DNA of 64,000 nt, from assembly GCF_000025525.1 (NCBI RefSeq), contig NC_013887.1, forward strand, positions 1,498,729 through 1,562,728, given 5' to 3'. The DNA is from Methanocaldococcus sp. FS406-22. GTDB taxonomy: Archaea; AGJL01; Methanococci; Methanococcales; Methanocaldococcaceae. Both the position numbers and the translations under genes were made by a program. Below, piece by piece: positions 8,834 through 18,904 of the stretch. The notes under the pieces were generated by a model that saw nothing but the letters and a program-made list of their open reading frames with translations, searched no databases and was not told the origin of the DNA. Position 1 is the stretch's first letter. Each line of letters starts with the position of its first letter.

Positions 8834-10241
8834 GTTAAAATAAGACCGATTCGGTATGGAAACCTTTTAATTTCTCCATCAACTCTTCTCCACATTCTTG
8901 TTAAAATAAGACCGATTCGGTATGGAAACTGTTATCCCTCAATCCCAATATCTGGACAAAGGAGTATATAAGTTAAAATAAGACCGATTCGGTATGGAAA
9001 CGAGTTCATAGGACCATGAGGGGGGCAACTCCTTGGGCAGTTAAAATAAGACCGATTCGGTATGGAAACTGTATATCATAATTACAATTCCAATAATCAC
9101 AGATGAAATTAGGTTAAAATAAGACCGATTCGGTATGGAAACTTTCACTCAATAAACTATCTATCTGTATTGCAATCTCCATATCATCGTTAAAATAAGA
9201 CCGATTCGGTATGGAAACCTACTTCTTAACCTTGAGCTGAAGCTTCTATGTCTGGTTAAAATAAGACCGATTCGGTATGGAAACACGATTGTGTGTAATG
9301 AACTAAATTGCAATTACAACAAGTTAAAATAAGACCGATTCGGTATGGAAACACATACTCTAAGAGATTCTCTAAGTCATTGTGATAGTTAAAATAAGAC
9401 CGATTCGGTATGGAAACATTTTCACACAATATAAGCAGTTCTTTCATTTCTTGTTAAAATAAGACCGATTCGGTATGGAAACGTTTTTACATCGATACAA
9501 GTAAGGTCTGAATTATCGTTAAAATAAGACCGATTCGGTATGGAAACTAAATCTTGTCAGCTCCTTTTAACTTTACATTTAAATCAGTAGTTAAAATAAG
9601 ACCGATTCGGTATGGAAACTCCACTTCTTTCTTAACAGTAATAGAAGGTTTAAGTTAAAATAAGACCGATTCGGTATGGAAACCTCCTTTGTCATTTATT
9701 ACTCTAATTGTTCCTTTATGGTGTTAAAATAAGACCGATTCGGTATGGAAACAAAAAAACAGATTACATCGTTCAAGAAATCATCAAATCTTAGTTAAAA
9801 TAAGACCGATTCGGTATGGAAACTATTATTATGATGATAAATACACAATAAACTTGGACAGCTCGTTAAAATAAGACCGATTCGGTATGGAAACTTTTGT
9901 TGAAACTCAACAACACTTAAATATTTTGGTCTGTTAAAATAAGACCGATTCGGTATGGAAACCTGCCAATGCCTATGCCTCAAATACCTATGCCACAGAG
10001 TTAAAATAAGACCGATTCGGTATGGAAACGTATCAATGACGACTCTCATTTCTCCTTCTTCTGCAGTTGCTGTTAAAATAAGACCGATTCGGTATGGAAA
10101 CATATTATTAGTTTTTGCCTTTGGTGGTTTAAAATTAGTTAAAATCAGACCTCTTAGAGGATGGAAACCTGGTAAATGCTTTTCTATAAACTTTATGATG
10201 TCTACAAATTGTTAAAATCAGACCTCTTGGAGGATGGAAAT
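8834..10241 (+). CRISPR. CRISPR array 1: 21 repeats, 20 spacers, chimeric
   Basis: Nineteen 30-base repeats beginning GTTAAAATAAGACC, with a CCGATTCGG palindrome and ending ATGGAAAC, start at 8834, 8900, 8972, 9040, 9113, 9189, 9255, 9323, 9388, 9453, 9518, 9590, 9654, 9723, 9794, 9865, 9933, 10000 and 10072. They appear identical. Spacers are 34 to 46 bases. The last two repeats (10138-10168 and 10211-10241) are a different 31-base type beginning GTTAAAATCAGACC with a CCTCTTAGAGG palindrome (second copy has TTGGAGG and ends GGAAAT), the type used by array 2. The ATGGAAAC end would be the crRNA 5' handle. No cas gene lies in the window, so Cas proteins must act in trans. Confidence 0.98.
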
Positions 10242-10273
10242 AGAGCATTAAACACTAAAAAAGAAGATTATAT

Positions 10274-10714
10274 TCATGTAGAAGAAGAGATAACTTTAGC
10301 TATTTTGTATGGAATTATCGCAAGTAATCCCAACACCAAATATATTGTTATGTCATTAAAAACGCTCCAATCTGCCCAATCCTCAAATCCTAATAAAAAC
10401 CCAATGGCATCAGATATTAAAATCAAAAAGGCAATAATCCCAATACCTAAACCAATAATAGAAGCAGTAAATAGATAAGAAATTGCCTTTATATCATTAT
10501 CCACCGCCTTTTTTACTCCTAAGATATATGCTACTCCAACAGCCAATAAAGCCAATCCTCCAAATGCATCTCCCAAAAATAATGGCAATTTAATTTTAAC
10601 TCCCAATATTGAGTAAAATCCAAGTATTATTTCAACAATTCCAGAAACTGCAAATAACAGTCCAAATATCAAAGATAAAGAAATTACGGTATTCCTTATA
10701 TTCTTTATATCCAT
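10274..10714 (-). CDS. Four-helix membrane protein, unknown
   Basis: 146 residues with four or five hydrophobic helices (VISLSLIFGLLFAVSGIVEI, LGDAFGGLALLAVGVAYIL, LFTASIIGLGIGIIAFLIL, IYLVLGLLAIIPYKIA). No charged residues inside helices and no family recognised. Its stop lies 32 bases from the last repeat of array 1 and its start about 12 bases from the GC-rich IS605-like element, so both flanks are mobile or CRISPR DNA. Probably a real gene given the clean topology. Confidence 0.55.
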   Translation of the reverse strand: MDIKNIRNTVISLSLIFGLLFAVSGIVEIILGFYSILGVKIKLPLFLGDAFGGLALLAVGVAYILGVKKAVDNDIKAISYLFTASIIGLGIGIIAFLILISDAIGFLLGFEDWADWSVFNDITIYLVLGLLAIIPYKIAKVISSST

Positions 10715-10726
10715 ACTTAATCACCA

Positions 10727-10934
10727 TAATTGTCGCTAAGGAAACTCCAAGCTTTAGCTCGGAGATTGGAAGGTAAGTAAGCATAATTTTTATAGTTCGA
10801 TAGTGTATAATTCTTATTTGAGGCTGTCTGACCCAGCCCGATGAGCTGAACCTGCCTTGTGACCCATCGGTGACGATGGGTAGTAGGGTGTTCCCAGTGG
10901 GAACCTCCGCCCTTTAGGGTGGAGAGGAGGTCAG
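10727..10934 (+). mobile_element. IS200/IS605-derived non-autonomous element or TnpB guide-RNA (omega RNA) locus
   Basis: About 200 bases far richer in G+C than the surroundings, with no ORF. Perfect or near-perfect hairpins: CTCC-AGC/GCT-GGAG at 10745-10764; CCCATCG/CGATGGG with loop GTGA at 10863-10880; GTTCCC/GGGAAC with loop AGT at 10890-10904; CTCCGCCC/GGGTGGAG with loop TTTA at 10905-10924, followed by AGGAGGTCAG. The AAGCTTTAGCT hairpin resembles IS200/IS605 left ends, and the CCGCCCTTTAGGG hairpin plus GAGGAGGTCAG resembles their right ends and the 3' end of TnpB omega RNA. Transposase and tnpB are absent. The right end touches the feoB stop codon, so any guide would derive from feoB. 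Could instead be a conserved standalone ncRNA. Confidence 0.55.
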
Positions 10935-12941
10935 CTAAAACAATAGATTTCCAACAATAGAGATTATTAAAGCTACAATATAAGCTAATGTCATTTCATA
11001 AACTACCGCAAACAACGCCCATTTCCATCCAATCTCTTGTTTTATAACTGCCAATGTTGCTATGCACGGAAGATAAATTAAAGAGAATGCCATAAACGCA
11101 TAGGCAGATACTGGAGAGAATGCATGGGCAATAATGGATGAGAGATTTTCCTCTCCAGCTCCATACAACATTGCCAAGCTTCCAACAACAACCTCTTTAG
11201 CTATAATCCCAAACACCAAAGCTGAACAAGCTCTCCAATCCCAACCCATTGGAGAAAATAATGGAACTAAAGTTTTTCCAATAACTGCAACCCATGAATT
11301 GGCTATTAACTGAGGATTTTCAAATACTCCATCTCCTAAATATCCTGAAGGCCCATAAACTGACAAAACCCAAACTAATATAACTCCAAATACAATAATT
11401 GTCCCCGCTTTTCTTAAAAAGTCATATACTCTCTCCCAAGTATTTTTTAGAACTACATTTAGATGTGGAATATGATAAGGAGGAAGTTCAACAATTAAGT
11501 ATGAAGGAGATGTTTTAAAAACCAACTTTCTAAATAGAAGTGCTGTAATTAAAGCCAAAACAACTCCAAGGGCATACATGCTTATAATCACAACCCCTTG
11601 ATATTCTGGAAATAAAGCCCCAGCAAATAGTGCGTAGATTGGCAGTCGTGCAGAACATGACACTAAAGGATTTATTAATATGGTTAAAATCCTATCTTTC
11701 TCATCTTCTATTGTTCTTGTAGCCATTATCGCTGGAACATTGCATCCAAAACCCATAACTAATGGAATAACTGCCTTTCCAGGCAAACCAAATTTATTCA
11801 TTATCCTATCTGTTATAAATGGAATCCTTGCCATGTATCCACTGTCCTCTAAGAAGGATATGGCAAAGAACAAAAATGCCAATATTGGGAAAAACACTAA
11901 TACTGCCCCAACACCAGAGATAACTCCATCAGCCAACAATGATGCAATAAATTTATTGGATATAGATGATTTTATAATCTCTGACAAAAATCCAAAGAAA
12001 TATTCTATCATAGCTGAAAATGGCTTTGAAACATCGAATGTAAATTTAAATAACATCCATAAAAATGGAATTATCAGTAAAGTTCCTACTTTTTCATCTG
12101 TTAAAACATCATCGAGCATTTCAGTAGTTGTTAATTTTCCAGCCCTCCTTTTAACGACTTCTTTAACAATTTTATCAATAACCTTATATCTCTCTTCAAC
12201 TATTCCCAATTCTGCCTCTCCATATTTTTTTGACAACTCTTTTATAATATTATCTAACACTGGTTTTAACTCATTCCAAACTTTGCTATTTTTTACAATC
12301 TCCTCTACATATTTATCATTCTCAAGGAGCTTTATAGCTAAATATCTCAGATTGTAATTCTTTAAATTATCATCTTTCTGTAAAATAGAGGTTATTTTTT
12401 TAATGTAAGGTTCAAAGTTTGGGTATTTGATTTCAGCTATCTTTTTATCTTTTACTGCTGTAGATATGGCTTTTTTTAAATCTTCAATACCTATCTTTTT
12501 AACTGCAGATAATGGAACAACTTTAACTCCTAAAATCTTCTCTAATTTATCTACATCAATCTCTATTCCTAAACTCTTAGCTAAATCCATTTTATTTAAA
12601 GCTAACAATAAATTAGCCCCCATCTCCATTAATTGTAAAGTTAGGTATAAATTCCTCTCTAAGGCGGTGGCATCAACAATATTAACAACTAAGTCAGGTT
12701 TTTCATTTATTATGTAATCCCTCGCAATAATTTCATCAATAGAATTGGCTGTTAAGCTATAAACTCCAGGTAAATCAACAACTTTAAATTTCTCTCCGTT
12801 ATATTCAAATTCTCCCTCTTTTTTCTCTACAGTTACCCCAGCCCAATTTCCAATATACACATTTTCTCCAGTTAAAGCGTTAAATATGGTAGATTTACCG
12901 ACATTTGGGTTACCAATTAAAGCTATTTCATAGCTTTTCAT
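10935..12941 (-). CDS. feoB: Ferrous iron transporter FeoB
   Basis: 668 residues. N-terminal G domain with GNPNVGKSTIFN (residues 10-21), DLPGVYSL and NKMDLAK, then a helical GDI-like region and a membrane domain with two Gate repeats (GYMARIPFITDR, GFGCNVPAIMATR; C-terminal PCIATLAVIKQE). Imports Fe2+ across the membrane. Two ATGs are adjacent; the second (12941) is better placed behind GGGAG. It overlaps feoA by 14 bases, so translation is coupled. Transcribed from the operator-bearing promoter at 13180-13260. Its stop codon abuts the hairpin element at 10934. Confidence 0.95.
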   Translation of the reverse strand: MKSYEIALIGNPNVGKSTIFNALTGENVYIGNWAGVTVEKKEGEFEYNGEKFKVVDLPGVYSLTANSIDEIIARDYIINEKPDLVVNIVDATALERNLYLTLQLMEMGANLLLALNKMDLAKSLGIEIDVDKLEKILGVKVVPLSAVKKIGIEDLKKAISTAVKDKKIAEIKYPNFEPYIKKITSILQKDDNLKNYNLRYLAIKLLENDKYVEEIVKNSKVWNELKPVLDNIIKELSKKYGEAELGIVEERYKVIDKIVKEVVKRRAGKLTTTEMLDDVLTDEKVGTLLIIPFLWMLFKFTFDVSKPFSAMIEYFFGFLSEIIKSSISNKFIASLLADGVISGVGAVLVFFPILAFLFFAISFLEDSGYMARIPFITDRIMNKFGLPGKAVIPLVMGFGCNVPAIMATRTIEDEKDRILTILINPLVSCSARLPIYALFAGALFPEYQGVVIISMYALGVVLALITALLFRKLVFKTSPSYLIVELPPYHIPHLNVVLKNTWERVYDFLRKAGTIIVFGVILVWVLSVYGPSGYLGDGVFENPQLIANSWVAVIGKTLVPLFSPMGWDWRACSALVFGIIAKEVVVGSLAMLYGAGEENLSSIIAHAFSPVSAYAFMAFSLIYLPCIATLAVIKQEIGWKWALFAVVYEMTLAYIVALIISIVGNLLF

Positions 12942-13176
12942 CATCTCCCTCGTCTCTACAATCCTCTACCATTATTTTCATCGCTAAACCTCTCCCTATT
13001 GCTATATTGCTTCCCTTAGTAGATATAATCACTGGGCCGTTTTGGTTTCTTACAACTGTTAATTTAGCTCCAATATTTAAACCCATACTTGATAATCTCT
13101 GTACAGCTCCATAACCTGCATTAATTCCTTTTATAACTACTTTCTGCCCTTCTTTTGCAAACGCTAATGGATACAT
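12928..13176 (-). CDS. feoA: FeoA-type iron transport accessory protein
   Basis: 82 residues with a single SH3-like FeoA domain: KGINAGYGAVQRLSSMGLN, then NIGAKLTVV and GSNIAIGRGLAMKIMVE. Partner of FeoB and probably binds its cytoplasmic domain. The C-terminal DCRDEGDDEKL is encoded within the overlap with feoB. GTGAT stands three bases ahead of the start. Confidence 0.93.
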   Translation of the reverse strand: MYPLAFAKEGQKVVIKGINAGYGAVQRLSSMGLNIGAKLTVVRNQNGPVIISTKGSNIAIGRGLAMKIMVEDCRDEGDDEKL

Positions 13177-13207
13177 GGTATCACAACATTTATATATGAT
13201 TAAATGA

Positions 13208-13242
13208 TTTAACTATAGTTAAAACTTTTAACCGTAGTTAAA
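13208..13242. promoter_or_regulatory. Tandem palindromic operator between feoAB and the DtxR-type regulator
   Basis: TTTAACTATAGTTAAA at 13208-13223 is a perfect 16-base palindrome; TTTAACCGTAGTTAAA at 13227-13242 is the same sequence with one central change breaking symmetry. The centres are 19 bases apart, close to two helical turns. They lie beside TATA-like CATTTATATATG of feoAB and upstream of the divergent regulator gene. The placement suits binding by the iron-dependent DtxR/MDR1-like repressor encoded next door, which would control both directions. Confidence 0.75.
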
Positions 13243-13280
13243 TAATAATATGCAAAGTATAAAAACTTTTCGGTGGCACC

Positions 13281-13658
13281 ATGTCCCAGAGTGTTGAAGA
13301 TTACTTAGAGAGGATTTATCTATTTATAAGAGAAAATAACAGGCCAATAAAAACGACTGAACTGGCTAAGTTGTTGAATATAAAGCCATCTGCTGTTACA
13401 AACATGGCAAAAAAATTGCATAGATTGGGTTATGTTAATTATGAGCCATACATTGGGATAACATTAACTGAAAAAGGAATTGAAGAGGCTAAAAAGATAT
13501 TGGACAAACATAAAACAATTAAAATATTTTTGGTGGAGTTCTTGGGATTAGATGAAAAAACTGCATCTGAAGAGGCGTGTAAGTTGGAGCATGCATTATC
13601 AGATGAAATATTAGAAAGATTAAAAATTTTCATGAAAAAATTTAAAGATAAAATTTAA
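13281..13658 (+). CDS. DtxR/MntR-family metal-dependent regulator
   Basis: 125 residues: winged helix (SVEDYLERIYLFIRENNRPI, TTELAKLLNIKPSAVTNMAK as the recognition helix) and a dimerisation/metal domain with KLEHALSDEILERL. Lacks the C-terminal SH3-like domain of DtxR, like MntR and archaeal MDR1. Metal-site residues Glu and His of EHALSDE are present. Divergent from feoAB across a tandem palindrome, so it probably represses iron uptake and itself when iron is plentiful. GGTGG precedes the ATG; its stop overlaps the hemC stop by four bases tail to tail. Confidence 0.88.
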   Translation: MSQSVEDYLERIYLFIRENNRPIKTTELAKLLNIKPSAVTNMAKKLHRLGYVNYEPYIGITLTEKGIEEAKKILDKHKTIKIFLVEFLGLDEKTASEEACKLEHALSDEILERLKIFMKKFKDKI

Positions 13659-14533
13659 TTTTTTAACTTCATACCAATCTTTTTTCCTAATTCAATGGCT
13701 TTATCAATCTCGTCTATTTTACATTTAATCTCTCCAGAAGCACTTTTTAGCTCATCGTTGATGACAACACCCGCATCTAATTTTAATATTTCATTTTTTT
13801 CGTCATAAACAGCCAAAGCTCCAAATGGGACACTACAACCTCCTCCAAATTCATTTAATGCAGCTCTTTCACATAAACTCTCTAAGTAAGTTTTTTCATG
13901 ATTAATTTCTTTTAAGATATCCTTCATCTCCTCGTCATCTCTTTTGCAAGCAACGGCAATAATTCCCTGAGCTGGGGCTGGAAGAATGTTTAACCTTTTA
14001 TAGTTAAAATCATCTAAATTAATTCCCAATCTTATTATTCCAGCTTCAGATAAAACAATGGCGTCATAAAGATTTTCTTTTAATTTTCTTAATCTTGTAT
14101 CTACATTCCCTCTCAACAACTCAAATTTTGCATTTGGATAAAGGAATTTTAAAAAAGCCCTCCTCCTTAAACTTGAAGTACCTATAACTATTTTGCTATT
14201 TTCATCAAAATCTACATCTTTATTCCATATCAACAAATCATAATAGCTGTCTCTTTCCAAAACAGCTCCAACCATCAAATTTTCGTTCCAAATAGTTGGG
14301 ATGTCTTTTAAGCTATGCACTGCTATATCAATTTCATTATTAAGCATAGCCAAATCCAACTCTTTTGTAAAAACTCCAATACCAATATCTGAAAGCTTTT
14401 TATCTAAAACCCTATCTCCAGTAGTTTTGATTATCTTTATTTTGACATCATAACCGAGATTTTTTAATAGTTCAGCCACTTTATTTGCCTGATACAGAGC
14501 TAACTTACTACCTCTTGTTCCTATAGTAATCAT
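13655..14533 (-). CDS. hemC: Porphobilinogen deaminase (hydroxymethylbilane synthase)
   Basis: 292 residues. Polymerises four porphobilinogens to hydroxymethylbilane for sirohaem, F430 and corrinoids. N terminus ITIGTRGSKLALYQA, HSLKDIPT near residue 80, SSLRRRAFL near 123, and the dipyrromethane-cofactor Cys in FGGGCSVPFG near 232. Length is normal. Pathway partners hemL and hemD are elsewhere in this window. Confidence 0.95.
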   Translation of the reverse strand: MITIGTRGSKLALYQANKVAELLKNLGYDVKIKIIKTTGDRVLDKKLSDIGIGVFTKELDLAMLNNEIDIAVHSLKDIPTIWNENLMVGAVLERDSYYDLLIWNKDVDFDENSKIVIGTSSLRRRAFLKFLYPNAKFELLRGNVDTRLRKLKENLYDAIVLSEAGIIRLGINLDDFNYKRLNILPAPAQGIIAVACKRDDEEMKDILKEINHEKTYLESLCERAALNEFGGGCSVPFGALAVYDEKNEILKLDAGVVINDELKSASGEIKCKIDEIDKAIELGKKIGMKLKN

Positions 14534-14542
14534 AGTCCCCCT

Positions 14543-15214
14543 TTATTCTTTATCAACTAATCTTGCCTTCTTTATATGGTAAATTCCCCAAGTCTCGTGC
14601 CATTCTATTTCAGCATCAACAACCTCTATCCTCTTTTTAAACACTGGAGAATCAAAAACGAATGTTTCAGCTTCTCCACCTTCAAATGCCTTGTGTATTC
14701 CATACTTTTCACAGATGTTTAATAATTTGTCAATATTTTCTTTGGTTATTCTTTTTCCTAACCATTCTTTACCTAATCCATAGGCATAGACCCCAACAAT
14801 TCTCACATCAAAAAGCTCACTCACAGTTCTTAAAATCCACTCTGGGTCTTTGTGCCATAGTGGGGCAAAGGATTTTAATCCCAGTTCCTCACAAACTCTG
14901 TCAATTCTTGATTTTTGATAAACGCTTGCCACAGCTCCTGTTACAATCCCATCAACATCCAATTTTTCGAGTCCTTTTTTTAAATCTTCAACTTCTTTCT
15001 CTTTTTCTCCTTTTGTGTATAGTTTTATTAAAGGGATGCCAACTGCCTCAGCACTCAACTCGGTTAAATGGACATTTGGGATGTGAAACATATAACTTTC
15101 TTTGTTCTCACTCTCAACATTTACAAGGTATTTTACATCAAACCCCTCTTTTAATGCCCAATATAATGCATAGTTTGAATCTTTCCCTCCAGAATACAAA
15201 ACAGCGACTCTCAT
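14543..15214 (-). CDS. Diphthine-ammonia ligase (Dph6-like ATP pyrophosphatase)
   Basis: 223 residues. PP-loop SGGKDSNYA at residues 8-16, [13 protein letters not shown] near 92 and [10 protein letters not shown] near 177 are the Dph6/MJ0570 family signatures. The eukaryotic homologue amidates diphthine on elongation factor 2. Ten bases separate it from hemC, which it precedes, so the two may be one transcript. Confidence 0.85.
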   Translation of the reverse strand: MRVAVLYSGGKDSNYALYWALKEGFDVKYLVNVESENKESYMFHIPNVHLTELSAEAVGIPLIKLYTKGEKEKEVEDLKKGLEKLDVDGIVTGAVASVYQKSRIDRVCEELGLKSFAPLWHKDPEWILRTVSELFDVRIVGVYAYGLGKEWLGKRITKENIDKLLNICEKYGIHKAFEGGEAETFVFDSPVFKKRIEVVDAEIEWHETWGIYHIKKARLVDKE

Positions 15215-15289
15215 ATAATCACCGTGGTGAATTTAATCAACATAAAAATTATGGAGTAAAGTATATATTTTTGTTGCTATAATTTTATT

Positions 15290-15694
15290 TTAAGGTTGAG
15301 ATTATTGTAGTAGTTTATTGTAGTGTTGTGGTTGTCTCGTTGGATGTGTTTGAAATTTAATAAAGGTAATAATTATTTAGTATTTGTTAATTTAGAGGGT
15401 TTTTATTTGATTTCTAAGGGTTTGTAAGTTTGATTATTTGGAATATTTAGGTTCATTAAATTATTTAGATTTTTAAAAATTAAGATTGAATAGTAAGTTA
15501 AATGGGATTCCTCTAACTAATAAGTTAAATTTTCAAATTTAGAAAAATAAGAATACTCAATTTGATTAAAAGGGAAAGATTTAAATATCAGAAGGTTTAT
15601 AAATAAAAGGTGTCATCTATACTTGAAAAAATATGGTTCCGAAAAGCTTAAATATTAGAAGAGTGATTAAAATTATATTGTCGATGATTGCCCT
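15290..15694 (+). promoter_or_regulatory. CRISPR array 2 leader
   Basis: Gene-free AT-rich DNA ending GATGATTGCCCT directly before the first repeat, homologous to the array 1 leader over its whole length with scattered substitutions. CGAAAAGCTTAAATATTA at 15640-15657 corresponds position for position to the array 1 promoter-like box. Confidence 0.85.
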
Positions 15695-16071
15695 GTTAAA
15701 ATCAGACCTCTTAGAGGATGGAAACATGTAGTGATAAAGAAAGTCCATGACAAAGACGTTATCAAGTTAAAATCAGACCTCTTAGAGGATGGAAACTTTC
15801 TGACAAGTTAGCAAGTATCGGGAGTAAGTCCATGGTTAAAATCAGACCTCTTAGAGGATGGAAACACACACTACTAAACTTGTTTATATCTGTTGTAAGT
15901 GTTAAAAATAGTTAAAATCAGACCTCTTGGAGGATGGAAACTTAGTTGTAATATAATATTTTTCAATGTTGCAATTGTAGTTAAAATCAGACCTCTTGGA
16001 GGATGGAAACTAAAATAACAGATGATTTAACTAAAGTAGTAAATGAAAGTTAAAATCAGACCTCTTAGAGG
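15695..16071 (+). CRISPR. CRISPR array 2: six repeats, five spacers
   Basis: 31-base repeats beginning GTTAAAATCAGACC, with a CCTCTTAGAGG palindrome and ending ATGGAAAC, start at 15695, 15766, 15835, 15911, 15980 and 16049. The fourth and fifth carry TTGGAGG in place of TTAGAGG. The sixth (16049-16071) is cut after the palindrome and lacks the ATGGAAAC end, a typical degenerate leader-distal terminus. Spacers are 38 to 45 bases. Same orientation as array 1 and about 5.4 kb from its end. Confidence 0.97.
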
Positions 16072-17801
<1,730 letters not shown>

Positions 17802-17830
17802 TTTTTTATTTTAATTTTTAAGGTGTTAAT

Positions 17831-18091
17831 ATGGATGAGAATATTAAAAAGGCAGAGTATTATTATAAAAAAGGAGTTGAAATTGGAAATAAAGGAGATG
17901 TAGAAAAGGCTTTAGAATATTTTAACAAAGCAATAGAATTAAATCCATTTTATAGAGATGCTTGGTTTAATAAAGCTTTGGCTTTGAGAATTTTGGGAAG
18001 ATATGATGAAGCGAGAGAATGCTTTTTTAGAGGTTTAGCGGTTGAAAAATACCTAGCATGTAAAAAACAAAATATTAATGATGAAAAATAA
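17831..18091 (+). CDS. Small TPR-repeat protein
   Basis: 86 residues with two to two-and-a-half tetratricopeptide repeats: YYYKKGVEIGNKGDVEKALEY then FNKAIELNPFYRDAWFNKAL and ALRILGRYDEARECF. A protein-protein interaction module with no catalytic part. AGGTG five bases before the start; 29 bases after lysC and possibly on its transcript. Partner unknown. Confidence 0.8.
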   Translation: MDENIKKAEYYYKKGVEIGNKGDVEKALEYFNKAIELNPFYRDAWFNKALALRILGRYDEARECFFRGLAVEKYLACKKQNINDEK

Positions 18092-18138
18092 ACAGCTAAT
18101 CATCATAATTTTTAAAATTCCATTAATACATTCAAATC

Positions 18139-18190
18139 TTTTTTAAAAATATTAAAATGCATCAATTAATCGGAAGGTATAAATATTTGT
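18139..18190 (+). promoter_or_regulatory. Shared promoter element, copy 1 (OsmC gene)
   Basis: T-run, AAAAATATTAAAATGCATC, AATTAATCGGAAGG and TATAAATATTTG, 45 bases before the osmC-like start. Almost the same sequence stands before the genes at 21382 and 25036. The core TCAATTAATCGG is a near-palindrome (TCRATTAATYGA) a few bases upstream of the TATA box, the position expected for an archaeal regulator acting next to BRE. Confidence 0.75.
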
Positions 18191-18232
18191 TTAAATATTT
18201 TTACTCATAAGGGTCAAATAGAGAGGTGGAGT

Positions 18233-18805
18233 ATGAACCCAGAAATGATTATGGAAATGATGAATTCAGATATTACCAAGGAAATGGCTCCAAAAATGAT
18301 GCCAAAGATGATGCCTTTAGCTTTGGAAAAGTTTTTGCAATATATCCCTGAAAATGAGAGAAAAGAGTTTATAGCAAAGATAGTTGATATAATTGTTAGT
18401 AAAGATGAGAAAAAAGAAATTTCTGCTGAATACTTAGACATGTTTGAAGCAATGTTAAATGTTAAAGGTTTAGAAATTCACTCAAGAGGTGGAAAAGGAG
18501 CTGTAAAAGAAAAAATATCTCCAATGGATTTATTTTTAGCAGGACTTTGTGGATGTATTTGCATAGCCGTTGGTAACACTTTAAAAGCTAACAACATAGA
18601 TGCTGATATAAAGGTTGATGGGAAGGTTGAGAAATCATTTGAAGAAGGGAAAATAAAAAAAGTAATTATAAACATCTATGCGAAGGTTAAAGATTCAGAC
18701 AAATCAGAAGAAGAGTTAAGAGAACTAATTTTAGAAGGTTCTAAAAAATGTTTAATTAGCAACTCTATAAGCTGTGAGATTGAGAAAAATGTTATCTTTG
18801 AATAA
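18233..18805 (+). CDS. OsmC/Ohr-family protein
   Basis: 190 residues. N-terminal ~75 residues are an unusual Met-rich helical extension (MNPEMIMEMMNSDITKEMA, PKMMPKMMPLALE), then an OsmC domain with GGKGAVKEKISPMDLFLAGLC near residue 95 and a second Cys in SKKCLISNSI near 172. Two cysteines in these positions give thiol peroxidase or persulfide-handling activity in OsmC/Ohr proteins. The Met-rich segment may bind metal. Driven by the shared promoter element at 18139. Confidence 0.8.
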   Translation: MNPEMIMEMMNSDITKEMAPKMMPKMMPLALEKFLQYIPENERKEFIAKIVDIIVSKDEKKEISAEYLDMFEAMLNVKGLEIHSRGGKGAVKEKISPMDLFLAGLCGCICIAVGNTLKANNIDADIKVDGKVEKSFEEGKIKKVIINIYAKVKDSDKSEEELRELILEGSKKCLISNSISCEIEKNVIFE

Positions 18806-18904
18806 GTAATAACTTATATATATAACCCCTAACATATTTTAATATATATGCCCCAACCTTAAAAAATCTTTGTGTTATTTTTTGTCAATATTTTTGGTGG
18901 TATT

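Noticed and set aside
9256-10215. ORFs of 63 to 102 codons in both directions across array 1
   Set aside because: They are read-through of repeats and spacers; the translated repeat appears in each as FPYRIGLILT or KIRPIRYGN.
14662-15282. 206-codon ORF opposite dph6
   Set aside because: Antisense shadow with His/Leu/Gln-rich nonsense composition; dph6 has full motifs.
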